Shown one piece after another: positions 7,859 to 16,171 of a DNA stretch of 64,000 bases; the first letter of the stretch is position 1; every line of letters starts with the position of its first letter. Location of the stretch: positions 62,001 through 126,000 of the forward strand of contig NZ_BQXO01000002.1 in NCBI RefSeq assembly GCF_045862785.1, written 5' to 3'. Made by a program: the position numbers and the translations under genes. This DNA comes from Furfurilactobacillus curtus (GTDB lineage Bacteria; Bacillota; Bacilli; Lactobacillales; Lactobacillaceae). The notes under the pieces were generated by a model. The model searched no databases, was not told the DNA's origin, and saw only the letters and a program-made list of their open reading frames with translations.

Positions 7859-9499
7859 ATGAAACAAACAAAATTATTGGCTTTAATTTCCGCTTCGGCT
7901 GTCTTATTAACGGTGACAGCAGCTTGTGGAAATAAACAGCCAGCAGCGCAAGCTACTAAGCATCAAATATTGAAAGTAGTCGTGGCGGCTGAAGTTCCGA
8001 CCATTGACTCGGCCAAGAGTTACGATGTGGTTAGTGATGATCAAATTTATAATTTCCAACAAGGACTTTATCAACTTGGTAACAAGAATAAGATTATCCC
8101 AGCGATTGCGACTAAGTTACCTACAATCAGCCATGACGGGCTCACCTACACGATTCACCTGCGCCATAATGCTAAATGGAGTAATGGAACGCCAGTAACT
8201 GCGGCCGATTTTGTCTACGCATGGCAGCGGGTGGTTAATCCTAAGACGGCTTCGCAGAGTGCCTCCAAATTTTTTGATATTGCGAATGCCAAAGACATTT
8301 CGCTGGGAAAGAAACCAGTTCGTGAGTTAGGGGTGGCGGCGCATGGCAAGTATGAGTTAACGGTTAAATTGGCGACAGCGAACCCATACTTCCTCAATAG
8401 TTTGACGGAAACAAATTTCTTCCCACAGAATAAGGCCTTCGTTGAAAAGGCAGGTAAGAAATACGGCAGTTCGGCTAAGTATATGCTTGCTAATGGACCG
8501 TTTGAATTGAAAGATTGGACGAGTACGAGTCTAAAATGGCATTATGTAAAAAATCCAGATTACTATGGTGCAAAAAAGGTCCACTTGGCGCGGATTAATG
8601 AGTCCGTGGTTAAGAGCACCTCAAGCGCGACCGATTTATACAACAGCAAAGCGGCCGATGTGATCCCATTATCTGGTGATTTTGTTAAACAGTATCAAAA
8701 TAAACCTGGTTATAAAAAGGTTTCGACGTATGGGGTGTCGAATATCGAAATTGATTTAACTAATGAGCAACATCCTGAATTGGCTAATCGTAATTTCCGA
8801 AAAGCACTCTTCTATGCGGTTAATCGTCAACAGTTTACTCAAGACATTTTACAAGATGGTTCAACACCTAATACAGGCTACCTAGCCCGAGGAAACACGG
8901 TTAATCCGAAAACAGGGAAGGATATTAATGATGAGTTAGGTAAGGAAACCTATTACAATCGGACCAAGGCCCGTCACTATTTGAAATTAGCGCAAGATCA
9001 GTTGCACCAAAAGACATTTACGTTAAAGCTGCAGAGTGCAGATACTGATACTGGCAAACGGGTGACTGAGTATTTGCAATCAACATTGTCGAAAAATCTT
9101 CCTGGCGTCAAAATCGAGACGCAAAACATTCCAGCTAAGAATTTGTTTGCTTCGTTGATGTCTTATAACTTCCAACTTACGACAGGCGGTTGGGAAGCAG
9201 AGGCCGATCCAGCAGTCGTGTTGGAACAATTTACAACTGGCTACGCGCACGATCATGGTGGCTACAGCAATCCAACATATGATCGGCTCATCAAAGATGC
9301 TGAAGGCAAGGACGCGGCGAACGCGTCCAAACGTTATCAAGACCTTAAGCAGGCGCAACAAATTTTGCTCAATGATGCTGTTGTAATTCCGCTGTATCAT
9401 TCTGCCAATAGTTATCTCATAAATCCACAGGTGAAAGGCATTCAGACCCATTCATTCGGACAAATACTAGATTTTACGAACGCTTACTTTAAAAAATAG
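7859..9499 (+). CDS. Oligopeptide ABC transporter substrate-binding lipoprotein (OppA family)
   Basis: Extracellular peptide receptor tethered to the membrane; it would deliver peptides to an Opp-type permease encoded elsewhere. The 546-residue protein has a lipoprotein signal with lipobox TAAC, then the SBP_bac_5 fold (PTIDSAKSYDVVSD; FVYAWQRVVNPKT; GGWEAEADPAVVLEQF). ATG 7859 follows GGGGGAA. No permease or ATPase genes are adjacent, so it is an orphan receptor. The upstream T-box suggests induction when one amino acid runs short, which fits peptide scavenging by an auxotrophic lactic acid bacterium. Confidence 0.94.
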   Translation: MKQTKLLALISASAVLLTVTAACGNKQPAAQATKHQILKVVVAAEVPTIDSAKSYDVVSDDQIYNFQQGLYQLGNKNKIIPAIATKLPTISHDGLTYTIHLRHNAKWSNGTPVTAADFVYAWQRVVNPKTASQSASKFFDIANAKDISLGKKPVRELGVAAHGKYELTVKLATANPYFLNSLTETNFFPQNKAFVEKAGKKYGSSAKYMLANGPFELKDWTSTSLKWHYVKNPDYYGAKKVHLARINESVVKSTSSATDLYNSKAADVIPLSGDFVKQYQNKPGYKKVSTYGVSNIEIDLTNEQHPELANRNFRKALFYAVNRQQFTQDILQDGSTPNTGYLARGNTVNPKTGKDINDELGKETYYNRTKARHYLKLAQDQLHQKTFTLKLQSADTDTGKRVTEYLQSTLSKNLPGVKIETQNIPAKNLFASLMSYNFQLTTGGWEAEADPAVVLEQFTTGYAHDHGGYSNPTYDRLIKDAEGKDAANASKRYQDLKQAQQILLNDAVVIPLYHSANSYLINPQVKGIQTHSFGQILDFTNAYFKK

Positions 9500-9530
9500 C
9501 GAGCAAAATTGTATCGAAGTATAATTAAAG

Positions 9531-9573
9531 ATGACGCCATTTCCAAAGAAATTCAGGAAATGACGTCATTTTT
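9531..9573. terminator. Terminator after the OppA-like gene
   Basis: ATGACGCCATTTCC (9531-9544) pairs with GGAAATGACGTCAT (9556-9569) with one mismatch, followed by TTTTT. Confidence 0.85.
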
Positions 9574-9647
9574 GGTGAGCTGCGTCAGCCTGATCCTTGC
9601 TAGTGCTCGGAATCGAAGCGGCTGACTGCACTCTGAGTTAATTTGGC

Positions 9648-10109
9648 TTAGTTTTTTGGTGTTGGATCGTCTTGCTCTTGCTCAATGATGTCATGACCGA
9701 CCCGGTCCATAATCCGGCGTAATTCATTGGCATCGTGTTCACCGATAATGTCTAACCAGTTGGAGAAACGTTGTAAAATAACGGCGTTAATTTTCACGGT
9801 GAGTGCTTCACCAGTCGATGTGAGATGTAAATAAAAAATGCGACGATCCACTTCGCTTCTGGCTTGAAGAACATAATTTTGATTCATTAATATTTTGAGT
9901 TGTCTGGAAATGGCCCCCTTGGTTACCCCACGTTTTTTGGCCAATTCTGAAACAGCCAATTGTTGACCGTTGGCAAGATCACGCATCATTAAAAATTGCT
10001 CAAAAGAGATGCCATATTCTTTCATCGGTTCGGAAACGAGATCACCAATATATTTAAAAGTCGTCATGTAGAGCGAGATATATTGCTCTAACATTGCCTG
10101 TTTATCCAT
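9648..10109 (-). CDS. MarR-family transcriptional regulator
   Basis: A 153-residue winged-helix repressor with a recognition region VTKGAISRQLKILMNQNY followed by the wing ARSEVDRRIFYLHLT. It is divergent from the YhgE/Pip-like gene, with about 170 bp between. A TATATG-C-CATATA palindrome sits before that gene and may be its operator. The likely role is control of the divergent membrane protein; the ligand is unknown. Confidence 0.9.
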   Translation of the reverse strand: MDKQAMLEQYISLYMTTFKYIGDLVSEPMKEYGISFEQFLMMRDLANGQQLAVSELAKKRGVTKGAISRQLKILMNQNYVLQARSEVDRRIFYLHLTSTGEALTVKINAVILQRFSNWLDIIGEHDANELRRIMDRVGHDIIEQEQDDPTPKN

Positions 10110-10184
10110 GTCGTTAACAAGCCTCGTTATTTTTTAATTTATTGTCGTTTATGATATTGCCATTCTAACATCAGCAAACGGTAC

Positions 10185-10190
10185 TTGACA
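10185..10190 (+). promoter_or_regulatory. -35 box in the marR/yhgE intergenic region
   Basis: TTGACA at 10185-10190. The matching -10 is unclear; TAGATA at 10206 gives a 15-bp spacer. Confidence 0.35.
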
Positions 10191-10230
10191 TAGCTATTGG
10201 AAAAGTAGATAGTGATACTCATTCAAATAG

Positions 10231-10243
10231 TATATGCCATATA
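10231..10243. promoter_or_regulatory. Candidate MarR operator palindrome
   Basis: TATATG-C-CATATA is a perfect inverted repeat around one base, 36 bp upstream of the YhgE/Pip-like start and divergent from the MarR gene. The operator role is inferred from position. Confidence 0.5.
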
Positions 10244-10278
10244 CCGTATACACCATACATTAACAAGGGGCGTTTGAG

Positions 10279-12975
10279 ATGTCAAAAATGAAATCAATGT
10301 CACATTGGGTCAAATTAGGCCTTCTAACAATTGGCTTGCCATTAGGCCTGCTAGCTGTATCACTTAGCTTAGTAAAGTATGAACAAGTCCATGAGTTACA
10401 ACATATCGACGTGGCCTTAGTTGACCACGATAAGGCGGCCGACTTTAAAGGAAAACAAGTTGCGATTGGGAGTGCCGTCCAAAAACAATTGGTAAAAAAT
10501 CATACGGTGCATTGGCATTTTGTTACTGAAGCCAAGGCGAATCGGGAATTGCGTCAAGGACACTATTTAATGAAATTGACGTTACCTAAAAATTTTTCCA
10601 AAAATGTGACGTCGGTTTTAAACCGTCATCCACGCCAAAGTGAAATTCAAGTGGCGTTGTCAGATCATAATAACTTCGCTTCACACATGATTACCAAACA
10701 AGTCGCCGATACCATTCGCGGCAATGTGATTCAAAATGTGCAAGTTTCTTATGATCAAGCATTGCTAGGGGTTGTTAAACAAATGGGATCGGGCATTAAA
10801 CAAGCTCACCATGGCACACAACAGCTCAGTGATGGCGCCAATCAGTTAGACGCCGGCGGCCAAAAGCTTAGTCAAGGATTACGTTTGCTGGCGGATAACA
10901 TGGTGACATTTAAAGCAGGGAGTGAACAATTAGCTAGCGGTATCGGTACTTATACGGCTGGTGTGAGTCAATTAGCAGTAGGTAATAATCAATTAGCGGC
11001 TGGTCTAGGTGCGCTTAATCAGGCGACAGGACCCTTAGGTGTTGGCGTAAGTCAATTAGCAGCAGGTAGCGGACAACTGGCCAATGGTATTAACGCGTAC
11101 ACCAATGGAGTAAGTGCGATCAACAATGGAAACGGTCAGTTGCTAGCCGGATCGGCTAAACTTCGCGACGCATTGGCAGGTGCTGCCGGTGAAATTAATC
11201 AAGAATTGGCCGCTGGACAACCGAATCTTAACCGGATAAACGATGGTATTATTCAAGTCAAACAGGGAATTACTGAGCTTAATCAAGGTGTCAATGGGTC
11301 GACAGTTAATCTTGATGAAGGCGCGTTGAAACAAGACTTACTTAGTGTCCGTGACGCGGCAACTGGTGCTGGTATGCAATTACAAACTGCTGGTACCAAT
11401 TTAGGCGTTCTTAACGATAAGGTGTTTTCGACCGGAAATTCGGCCTCTGTTGCCAGTCAATTGACGGTAGCTGGCCGTAATTTAACGGATATTAAAGCGA
11501 TGATACCAGCCCTCATGAAGAATCCGGCTTTACTCGCTGCAATGAAGCAAGACCCGCAGCTGATGGGCCAGTTGTTGAGTCTATCCAGTAAATTGACGGC
11601 TGTGGGGACCTCTGTGGCTAATAGTGGTCAAAGTTTAAGTGAGGGAGGTAACGCGGCACTCCAAATGAAAGCGAGTTTAGGTGCAGCGGGTAACTCGCTG
11701 TCAGGCATTTCGGAACCAATGAAAGACGTTCAAAATCAATTGGAGGGTCTCAGTGGACTCGCGCCACAAATTGCCCGACTTAAACAAGGGATTAACCAAC
11801 TTGCTGATGAGCAACAAGGTGCCCCTGCAGTGTTAAATGGCGCACAGACCGCGATTACAACCTTGCAAAATGGATTAGTGACGGTTGAAACCGCGCTTAC
11901 ACGCCAAGGTAATTCATTAGATACGATGGGTGCTGTCCAAGCGATGAGTCAACTACGTGATGGGCTCAAGCAGGTAGCGGATGGGTCTAATCAATTAGCT
12001 ACCCAGAATGGCAAGCTCACGAATGGTGCACAAGCAGTTAGTGGTGGTTTGGCCCAATTGAATGACCAGGTGCCAACTTTGACTGCTGGGGTAAATCAAC
12101 TAGCCGTGGGTGCTCAGCAAGCAGCTGCTGGTGGTCAGCAGTTAACGGCCAATAGTGACAAGCTAAATGATGGGGCAGCAAAACTGACCTCAGGCGCTGG
12201 TCAGTTAGGACAAGGTACAAATCAATTGAATGATGGTGCTGGTCAGCTTGGCAATGGCTTGGGTCAACTAAATGGTGGCTTAGGACAATTAAATCTTAAA
12301 TTGGCAGATGGTAGTCGCCAACTACAAACGATTAATGGTGGTTCTGGTAATGTCAAACAAATGGTGACGCCAATCAGTAATCAAATGCAGCACGATGCAT
12401 TGAATGGTCCGTTAGTTTCCGTGTTCGCACCAATGCTGGCGTTGTTTATTTCATTTATCGGGGCGTTGATTATCGTCGTTGCTGATCGTCGACGATCAGC
12501 AACGTCCGATCAAGCTTTGGGCATGCGCTGGTTGAAAATTACTGGTTTAATTGTTTTACAAGCGGTAGGTACGGTCTTGGTTTTAAAATTGATGGGGGCT
12601 ACTTTAGCTAATATCATGGTAACCATTGTCCTACTAATCCTTAGTGGCTTAGCTTTTACCGTAATTAATGAGTTATTATTCCGCTGGTTACATGTTTGGG
12701 GATTGTTACTAACTGGGTTACTGTTATTCCTGCAACTGATTATTTCTGGTGGTTTACTGCCTAACGCAATGTTGTCGACGATGTATCAGCTCTTGGCTAA
12801 AGGTTTACCGGGGACATACTTGTTGCAAGGCCTAGCATACAGCATCAATGGTTTGGCAGTTAATATTTCATCCAGTATTTTGATGTTAGTTGGCTTTATC
12901 ATCATCTTTGGTTTAGGTCTCCTATTAACGTTTAATCACGATCGAGTGACTGAACCTGAAGCAGTGCAAGACTAG
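10279..12975 (+). CDS. YhgE/Pip-type membrane protein with long extracellular heptad repeats
   Basis: At 898 residues it has the YhgE/Pip architecture. There is one N-terminal transmembrane helix (about 12-30), and a very long extracellular region with repeated L-x-x-G-x-x-x-L units such as ANQLDAGGQKLSQGL and GAGQLGQGTNQLNDGAGQL. About five C-terminal transmembrane helices (about 705-890) resemble an ABC-2 permease. Family members include the lactococcal phage infection protein and type VII secretion-associated YueB. The low-complexity repeats make length variation likely. It is probably controlled by the adjacent MarR gene. Transport or phage-receptor function cannot be decided here. Confidence 0.88.
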   Translation: MSKMKSMSHWVKLGLLTIGLPLGLLAVSLSLVKYEQVHELQHIDVALVDHDKAADFKGKQVAIGSAVQKQLVKNHTVHWHFVTEAKANRELRQGHYLMKLTLPKNFSKNVTSVLNRHPRQSEIQVALSDHNNFASHMITKQVADTIRGNVIQNVQVSYDQALLGVVKQMGSGIKQAHHGTQQLSDGANQLDAGGQKLSQGLRLLADNMVTFKAGSEQLASGIGTYTAGVSQLAVGNNQLAAGLGALNQATGPLGVGVSQLAAGSGQLANGINAYTNGVSAINNGNGQLLAGSAKLRDALAGAAGEINQELAAGQPNLNRINDGIIQVKQGITELNQGVNGSTVNLDEGALKQDLLSVRDAATGAGMQLQTAGTNLGVLNDKVFSTGNSASVASQLTVAGRNLTDIKAMIPALMKNPALLAAMKQDPQLMGQLLSLSSKLTAVGTSVANSGQSLSEGGNAALQMKASLGAAGNSLSGISEPMKDVQNQLEGLSGLAPQIARLKQGINQLADEQQGAPAVLNGAQTAITTLQNGLVTVETALTRQGNSLDTMGAVQAMSQLRDGLKQVADGSNQLATQNGKLTNGAQAVSGGLAQLNDQVPTLTAGVNQLAVGAQQAAAGGQQLTANSDKLNDGAAKLTSGAGQLGQGTNQLNDGAGQLGNGLGQLNGGLGQLNLKLADGSRQLQTINGGSGNVKQMVTPISNQMQHDALNGPLVSVFAPMLALFISFIGALIIVVADRRRSATSDQALGMRWLKITGLIVLQAVGTVLVLKLMGATLANIMVTIVLLILSGLAFTVINELLFRWLHVWGLLLTGLLLFLQLIISGGLLPNAMLSTMYQLLAKGLPGTYLLQGLAYSINGLAVNISSSILMLVGFIIIFGLGLLLTFNHDRVTEPEAVQD

Positions 12976-13019
12976 TGACGGATAAATATAATATGAGTTT
13001 TTATCAGTGAAATTTGCTG

Positions 13020-13062
13020 AAAACTGGCTGTTTCCCACTTCGGGAAGCAGCCAGTTTTTTTT
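13020..13062 (+). terminator. Terminator after the YhgE/Pip-like gene
   Basis: AAAACTGGCTG (13020-13030) and the complement beginning CAGCCAGTTTT (13048) form a long stem with inner TTCCC/GGGAA, ending in eight T. Confidence 0.9.
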
Positions 13063-13254
13063 CTGATTCAAGGTGTTATTTGATTAGTTTTAAGTAATGA
13101 ATGAAAAAACAAATCTGGAACAGAAGTTATGATCTGGTTACGCGGTTTAATAAACGTTAAATAAATTGCCACAAGTGCTGAATTTGTTTGCTTTCTTATA
13201 CATAATAATTACGTTATTTTAATTATTAGATAAATCTTTATAAGGAGTGATGAG

Positions 13255-14463
13255 ATGAAGCCGAAGTATATGATTCACTCGGTCAGTAATGAACAGGTAG
13301 GTAACTATGGATGGGGAATTGTCTTGTGTTTGTTACTGCTTTTTGTGGTAAGTATGGCGACGCTTTATGTTGCTTGTCTGCACGACCTTAGACCAATTAG
13401 CGTCAGCAAAACATTGCTTATGCAAGGAGTGTGGTACGTCTTAGGAGCCAGCGTTGCAGCGATTGTCATGCGGTTGAGTGAGACACAATTAACTCGGTGG
13501 GCGCCGCTTGGTTATTTTTGTGGTTTGGCCTTACTAGTATTGGTTTTATTTTTTTATAGTCGCGCCTATTTTGTGCAAACCGGCGCTAAAAGTTGGTTTG
13601 CCTTTGGTCCGGTGACCTTTCAACCAGCAGAAGTCATGAAACCAGTCTTCATTTTGATGATGGCACGCCTATTAGTTAAGGATCATCATAACGGGCCTCA
13701 TCTTAGTTCAGCAGATGACTGGCACCTCCTAGGTGTCATGGTTTTATATACATTACCGGTTATTGTAATGCTAAAGCTGATTAACGACTTTGGCACTACG
13801 ATGGTCTTTATGGCGATGTTCGTTGGTTTTCTCATCATATCTCAATGTCGACCTAAATTTTTATGGCGACTGGGACTAATTGGCGGCACTATCGGAGCAT
13901 TGTTGCTATGGGCGGCCACGTCTAATCGTGGGCAACAACTGTTAAGTTATGTGGGTTTTCAGCCATATCAATTTGCCCGAATAAATGCTTGGCTAAACCC
14001 CAGTGGTGATCAGGCTAATCAGAGCTATCAGTTATGGCAAAGTATTAAAGCGATCGGTTCTGGTGGTGTATGGGGTAGCGGTGTTCACCATCTCGTCTAT
14101 GTGCCTGTTAGAGAATCTGACATGATTTTTTCGGTTGTTGGTGAAGTAACAGGCTTTATTGGCGGGCTCGGTTTGTTAATGATTTTTATGTATTTGTTTT
14201 ATCTGATTATTCGCTCCGCACTAGTTAGTAAGCGCCTCTTTTATGTCTATGTTGCTACTGGAGTGGTGTCAATGCTGTTATTTCATACTTTTGAAAACAT
14301 CGGCATGACCATTGGTTTGTTGCCCTTAACTGGGATTCCGCTCCCCTTTATCAGTCAAGGAGGATCAGCATTGATTGGGAACTTCATTGGGATTGGCCTT
14401 GTTTTATCTACTCAATACCCAGATGTTCGCTCCATTTTCGCCACGCCAGGGAAGTTTCGTTAA
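13255..14463 (+). CDS. SEDS-family peptidoglycan glycosyltransferase, RodA-like
   Basis: Multi-pass membrane protein of the shape, elongation, division and sporulation family, which polymerises lipid II into glycan strands. The 402-residue product has about ten hydrophobic segments and the family motifs SWFAFGPVTFQPAEVMK, SIKAIGSGGVWGSG and PLTGIPLPFISQGGS. ATG 13255 follows AAGGAG. The next gene is another SEDS protein 20 bp downstream, so they form an operon. No class B penicillin-binding protein partner is nearby. Confidence 0.93.
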   Translation: MKPKYMIHSVSNEQVGNYGWGIVLCLLLLFVVSMATLYVACLHDLRPISVSKTLLMQGVWYVLGASVAAIVMRLSETQLTRWAPLGYFCGLALLVLVLFFYSRAYFVQTGAKSWFAFGPVTFQPAEVMKPVFILMMARLLVKDHHNGPHLSSADDWHLLGVMVLYTLPVIVMLKLINDFGTTMVFMAMFVGFLIISQCRPKFLWRLGLIGGTIGALLLWAATSNRGQQLLSYVGFQPYQFARINAWLNPSGDQANQSYQLWQSIKAIGSGGVWGSGVHHLVYVPVRESDMIFSVVGEVTGFIGGLGLLMIFMYLFYLIIRSALVSKRLFYVYVATGVVSMLLFHTFENIGMTIGLLPLTGIPLPFISQGGSALIGNFIGIGLVLSTQYPDVRSIFATPGKFR

Positions 14464-14483
14464 ACGGTTGAGGAGGTTGGAAA

Positions 14484-15635
14484 ATGGGTAAAAAGGCACA
14501 GCTTGATTTATGGATTGCGATCCCTTACGTGGTATTGAGCCTGATTGGTATTGTGATGGTTTATTCGGCCAGCGTCAATATTGGTGGCTTAAATCTAGCA
14601 ACGGCGGCCCTACATAAACAAGTCTTTTATGTGTTGTTAGGATTTGGCGTGGCAAGTGGTGGTTACGCGATTAAATTACAAGTACTTCGATCTTGGCACG
14701 TACTGTTAGGTTTTGCGGCGGTGGTGACGGGGACGCTTATTTTAGTGTTGCTTGTCGGTGGGACTGTCAACGGGGCTAAAAGTTGGCTGATGATTGGTCC
14801 CATCAATGTACAACCTGAGGAGTTTTTAAAACTCTTTATTATTATTTTTTTTGCGAATTATTTGAGTAGCCATCTTGCTTCAAATCAACAACATTATTGG
14901 CATCATGTAAAACCAGCCTTGATACTACTTTTTATTCAAGGATTGCTTGTATTGGCTCAACCGGAAACAGGCGGTTTTGCCATTAACATGAGTTGTATTT
15001 TAATTATGGTTCTGGCGAGTGGACAATGGCGACATGCACCAACCGTGATTATCAGTGGTTTATTCGCGATGTATATCGTCATGATCGTGGTTTTAGATCA
15101 TGTGAACGTACACAGTGCTTTTTGGTTACATCATTACCAATTACAACGGTTTGCCGCCTTTGTTGATCCATTTGGTACGCGACGCACGATCGGTAATCAG
15201 TTAGTTAATTCCTACTTGGCAGTTAGTAATGGCGGCTTGTTTGGCTGCGGATTAGGTGCAGGTATTCAAAAGCAAGGCTATTTACCTGAGCCTAATACAG
15301 ATTTTATTCTTGCTGTGATTAGCGAGGAGTTGGGCGCCGTTACAGTCTTGATCATATTAATTATTTTGGGGGTACTTGTCGGTCATCTGATTCGGTTGGG
15401 GAATCGATCATCGACGATATTTGAACGATGCTTTTGTTTTGGTTTTGGCACTTGGATCACAGTCCAAACGTTATTTAATGCCGGCGGGGTTATCGGTGCC
15501 CTGCCAATAACCGGTGTTACATTGCCATTCATTAGTTACGGCGGCTCTTCAACACTTGCGTTAGCTGGTGGCATTGGCATTGCCCTCAATATATCCCGGC
15601 ATTATCGGCTTAAATCGGGCAATACTAAATGGTGA
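14484..15635 (+). CDS. SEDS-family glycosyltransferase, FtsW-like
   Basis: Second SEDS polymerase of the tandem pair, 383 residues. Motifs nearer FtsW than RodA: VMVYSAS at the first helix, SWLMIGPINVQPEEFLK, VNSYLAVSNGGLFGCGLG, YLPEPNTDFILAVISEELG and LPITGVTLPFISYGGSS. The ribosome site AGGAGG precedes ATG 14484. Whether this is the main division FtsW or an accessory copy cannot be decided without the rest of the genome. Confidence 0.92.
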   Translation: MGKKAQLDLWIAIPYVVLSLIGIVMVYSASVNIGGLNLATAALHKQVFYVLLGFGVASGGYAIKLQVLRSWHVLLGFAAVVTGTLILVLLVGGTVNGAKSWLMIGPINVQPEEFLKLFIIIFFANYLSSHLASNQQHYWHHVKPALILLFIQGLLVLAQPETGGFAINMSCILIMVLASGQWRHAPTVIISGLFAMYIVMIVVLDHVNVHSAFWLHHYQLQRFAAFVDPFGTRRTIGNQLVNSYLAVSNGGLFGCGLGAGIQKQGYLPEPNTDFILAVISEELGAVTVLIILIILGVLVGHLIRLGNRSSTIFERCFCFGFGTWITVQTLFNAGGVIGALPITGVTLPFISYGGSSTLALAGGIGIALNISRHYRLKSGNTKW

Positions 15636-15761
15636 GCAGCTAAATTTTCATAATTATTTAATTATAGTAATTATAAAGAAAAAGTAAATAATTGGTAAAT
15701 TTGGGCACGATTTTGGCGTTTGCCGTTGACGGTCAATTTTTACGGCATTAGGATGGGGCTG

Positions 15762-15777
15762 TTGATTCCGGAATCAA
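15762..15777. promoter_or_regulatory. 16-bp perfect palindrome before the M-box
   Basis: TTGATTCCGGAATCAA is its own reverse complement, about 17 bp upstream of the M-box RNA. It could be an operator overlapping the promoter or a short hairpin. Confidence 0.35.
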
Positions 15778-15789
15778 TAATTATTAGGT

Positions 15790-15945
15790 TGCAATTAGGT
15801 GAGGTTACTTTAAGAACATAGGTTATCGCCCAGAAATGTCGAGAGACAGTAATGAGTAAAGCAGAAATTGCCGAATTAAGGCTTTTTCAAGATAACTAGA
15901 CATGTCTTACGTCTTAAAGTGCTAAAACTCAATGAATGCGCTGGT
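15790..15945 (+). ncRNA. M-box (ykoK leader) magnesium riboswitch
   Basis: The conserved ykoK/M-box core is readable in order: TTAGGTGAGG (15795), GAACATAGGTTATCGCCCAG (from 15814), AAATGTCGAGAGACA, AATGAGTAAA, CAGAAATTGCCGAATTAAGG, and TTACGTCTTAAAGTGCTAAA (from 15907) through CTCAATGAATGCG. This class binds Mg2+ and normally shuts off Mg2+ importer genes. A strong terminator follows at 15973. The next gene in the sense direction is an ABC permease rather than mgtE, corA or a P-type ATPase. I identify the motif from memory of the consensus, not by a model search. Confidence 0.88.
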
Positions 15946-15972
15946 TTAGATATCGCGGTCCATTTTTGTTTT

Positions 15973-16010
15973 ACGACTCATCAGCTAGTTGTTGCTGATG
16001 GGTCGTTTTT
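15973..16010 (+). terminator. M-box expression-platform terminator
   Basis: ACGACTCATCAGC (15973-15985) pairs with GCTGATGGGTCGT (15994-16006) with one wobble, followed by TTTTT. Its position after the riboswitch fits transcriptional attenuation by Mg2+. Confidence 0.88.
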
Positions 16011-16171
16011 GTTTGGCTAGACGGGTCGGTTGCTTGTGCCTAGCTGAGACTTGGCCAGTGTCACAGTCCATGAATGGCTGAGTCTCTACTAGTACTTGAA
16101 CAACACCTGGCCTGTTTTTCCGTGAGTTTTTGTCTCACCCAAGCGGAGCTTAGCGAAAGAAGGGAATTATC

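Noticed and set aside
10231..10262. Longer composite palindrome through CCGTATAC in the MarR region
   Set aside because: Beyond the 13-bp core the arms stop matching, so only the core was kept.
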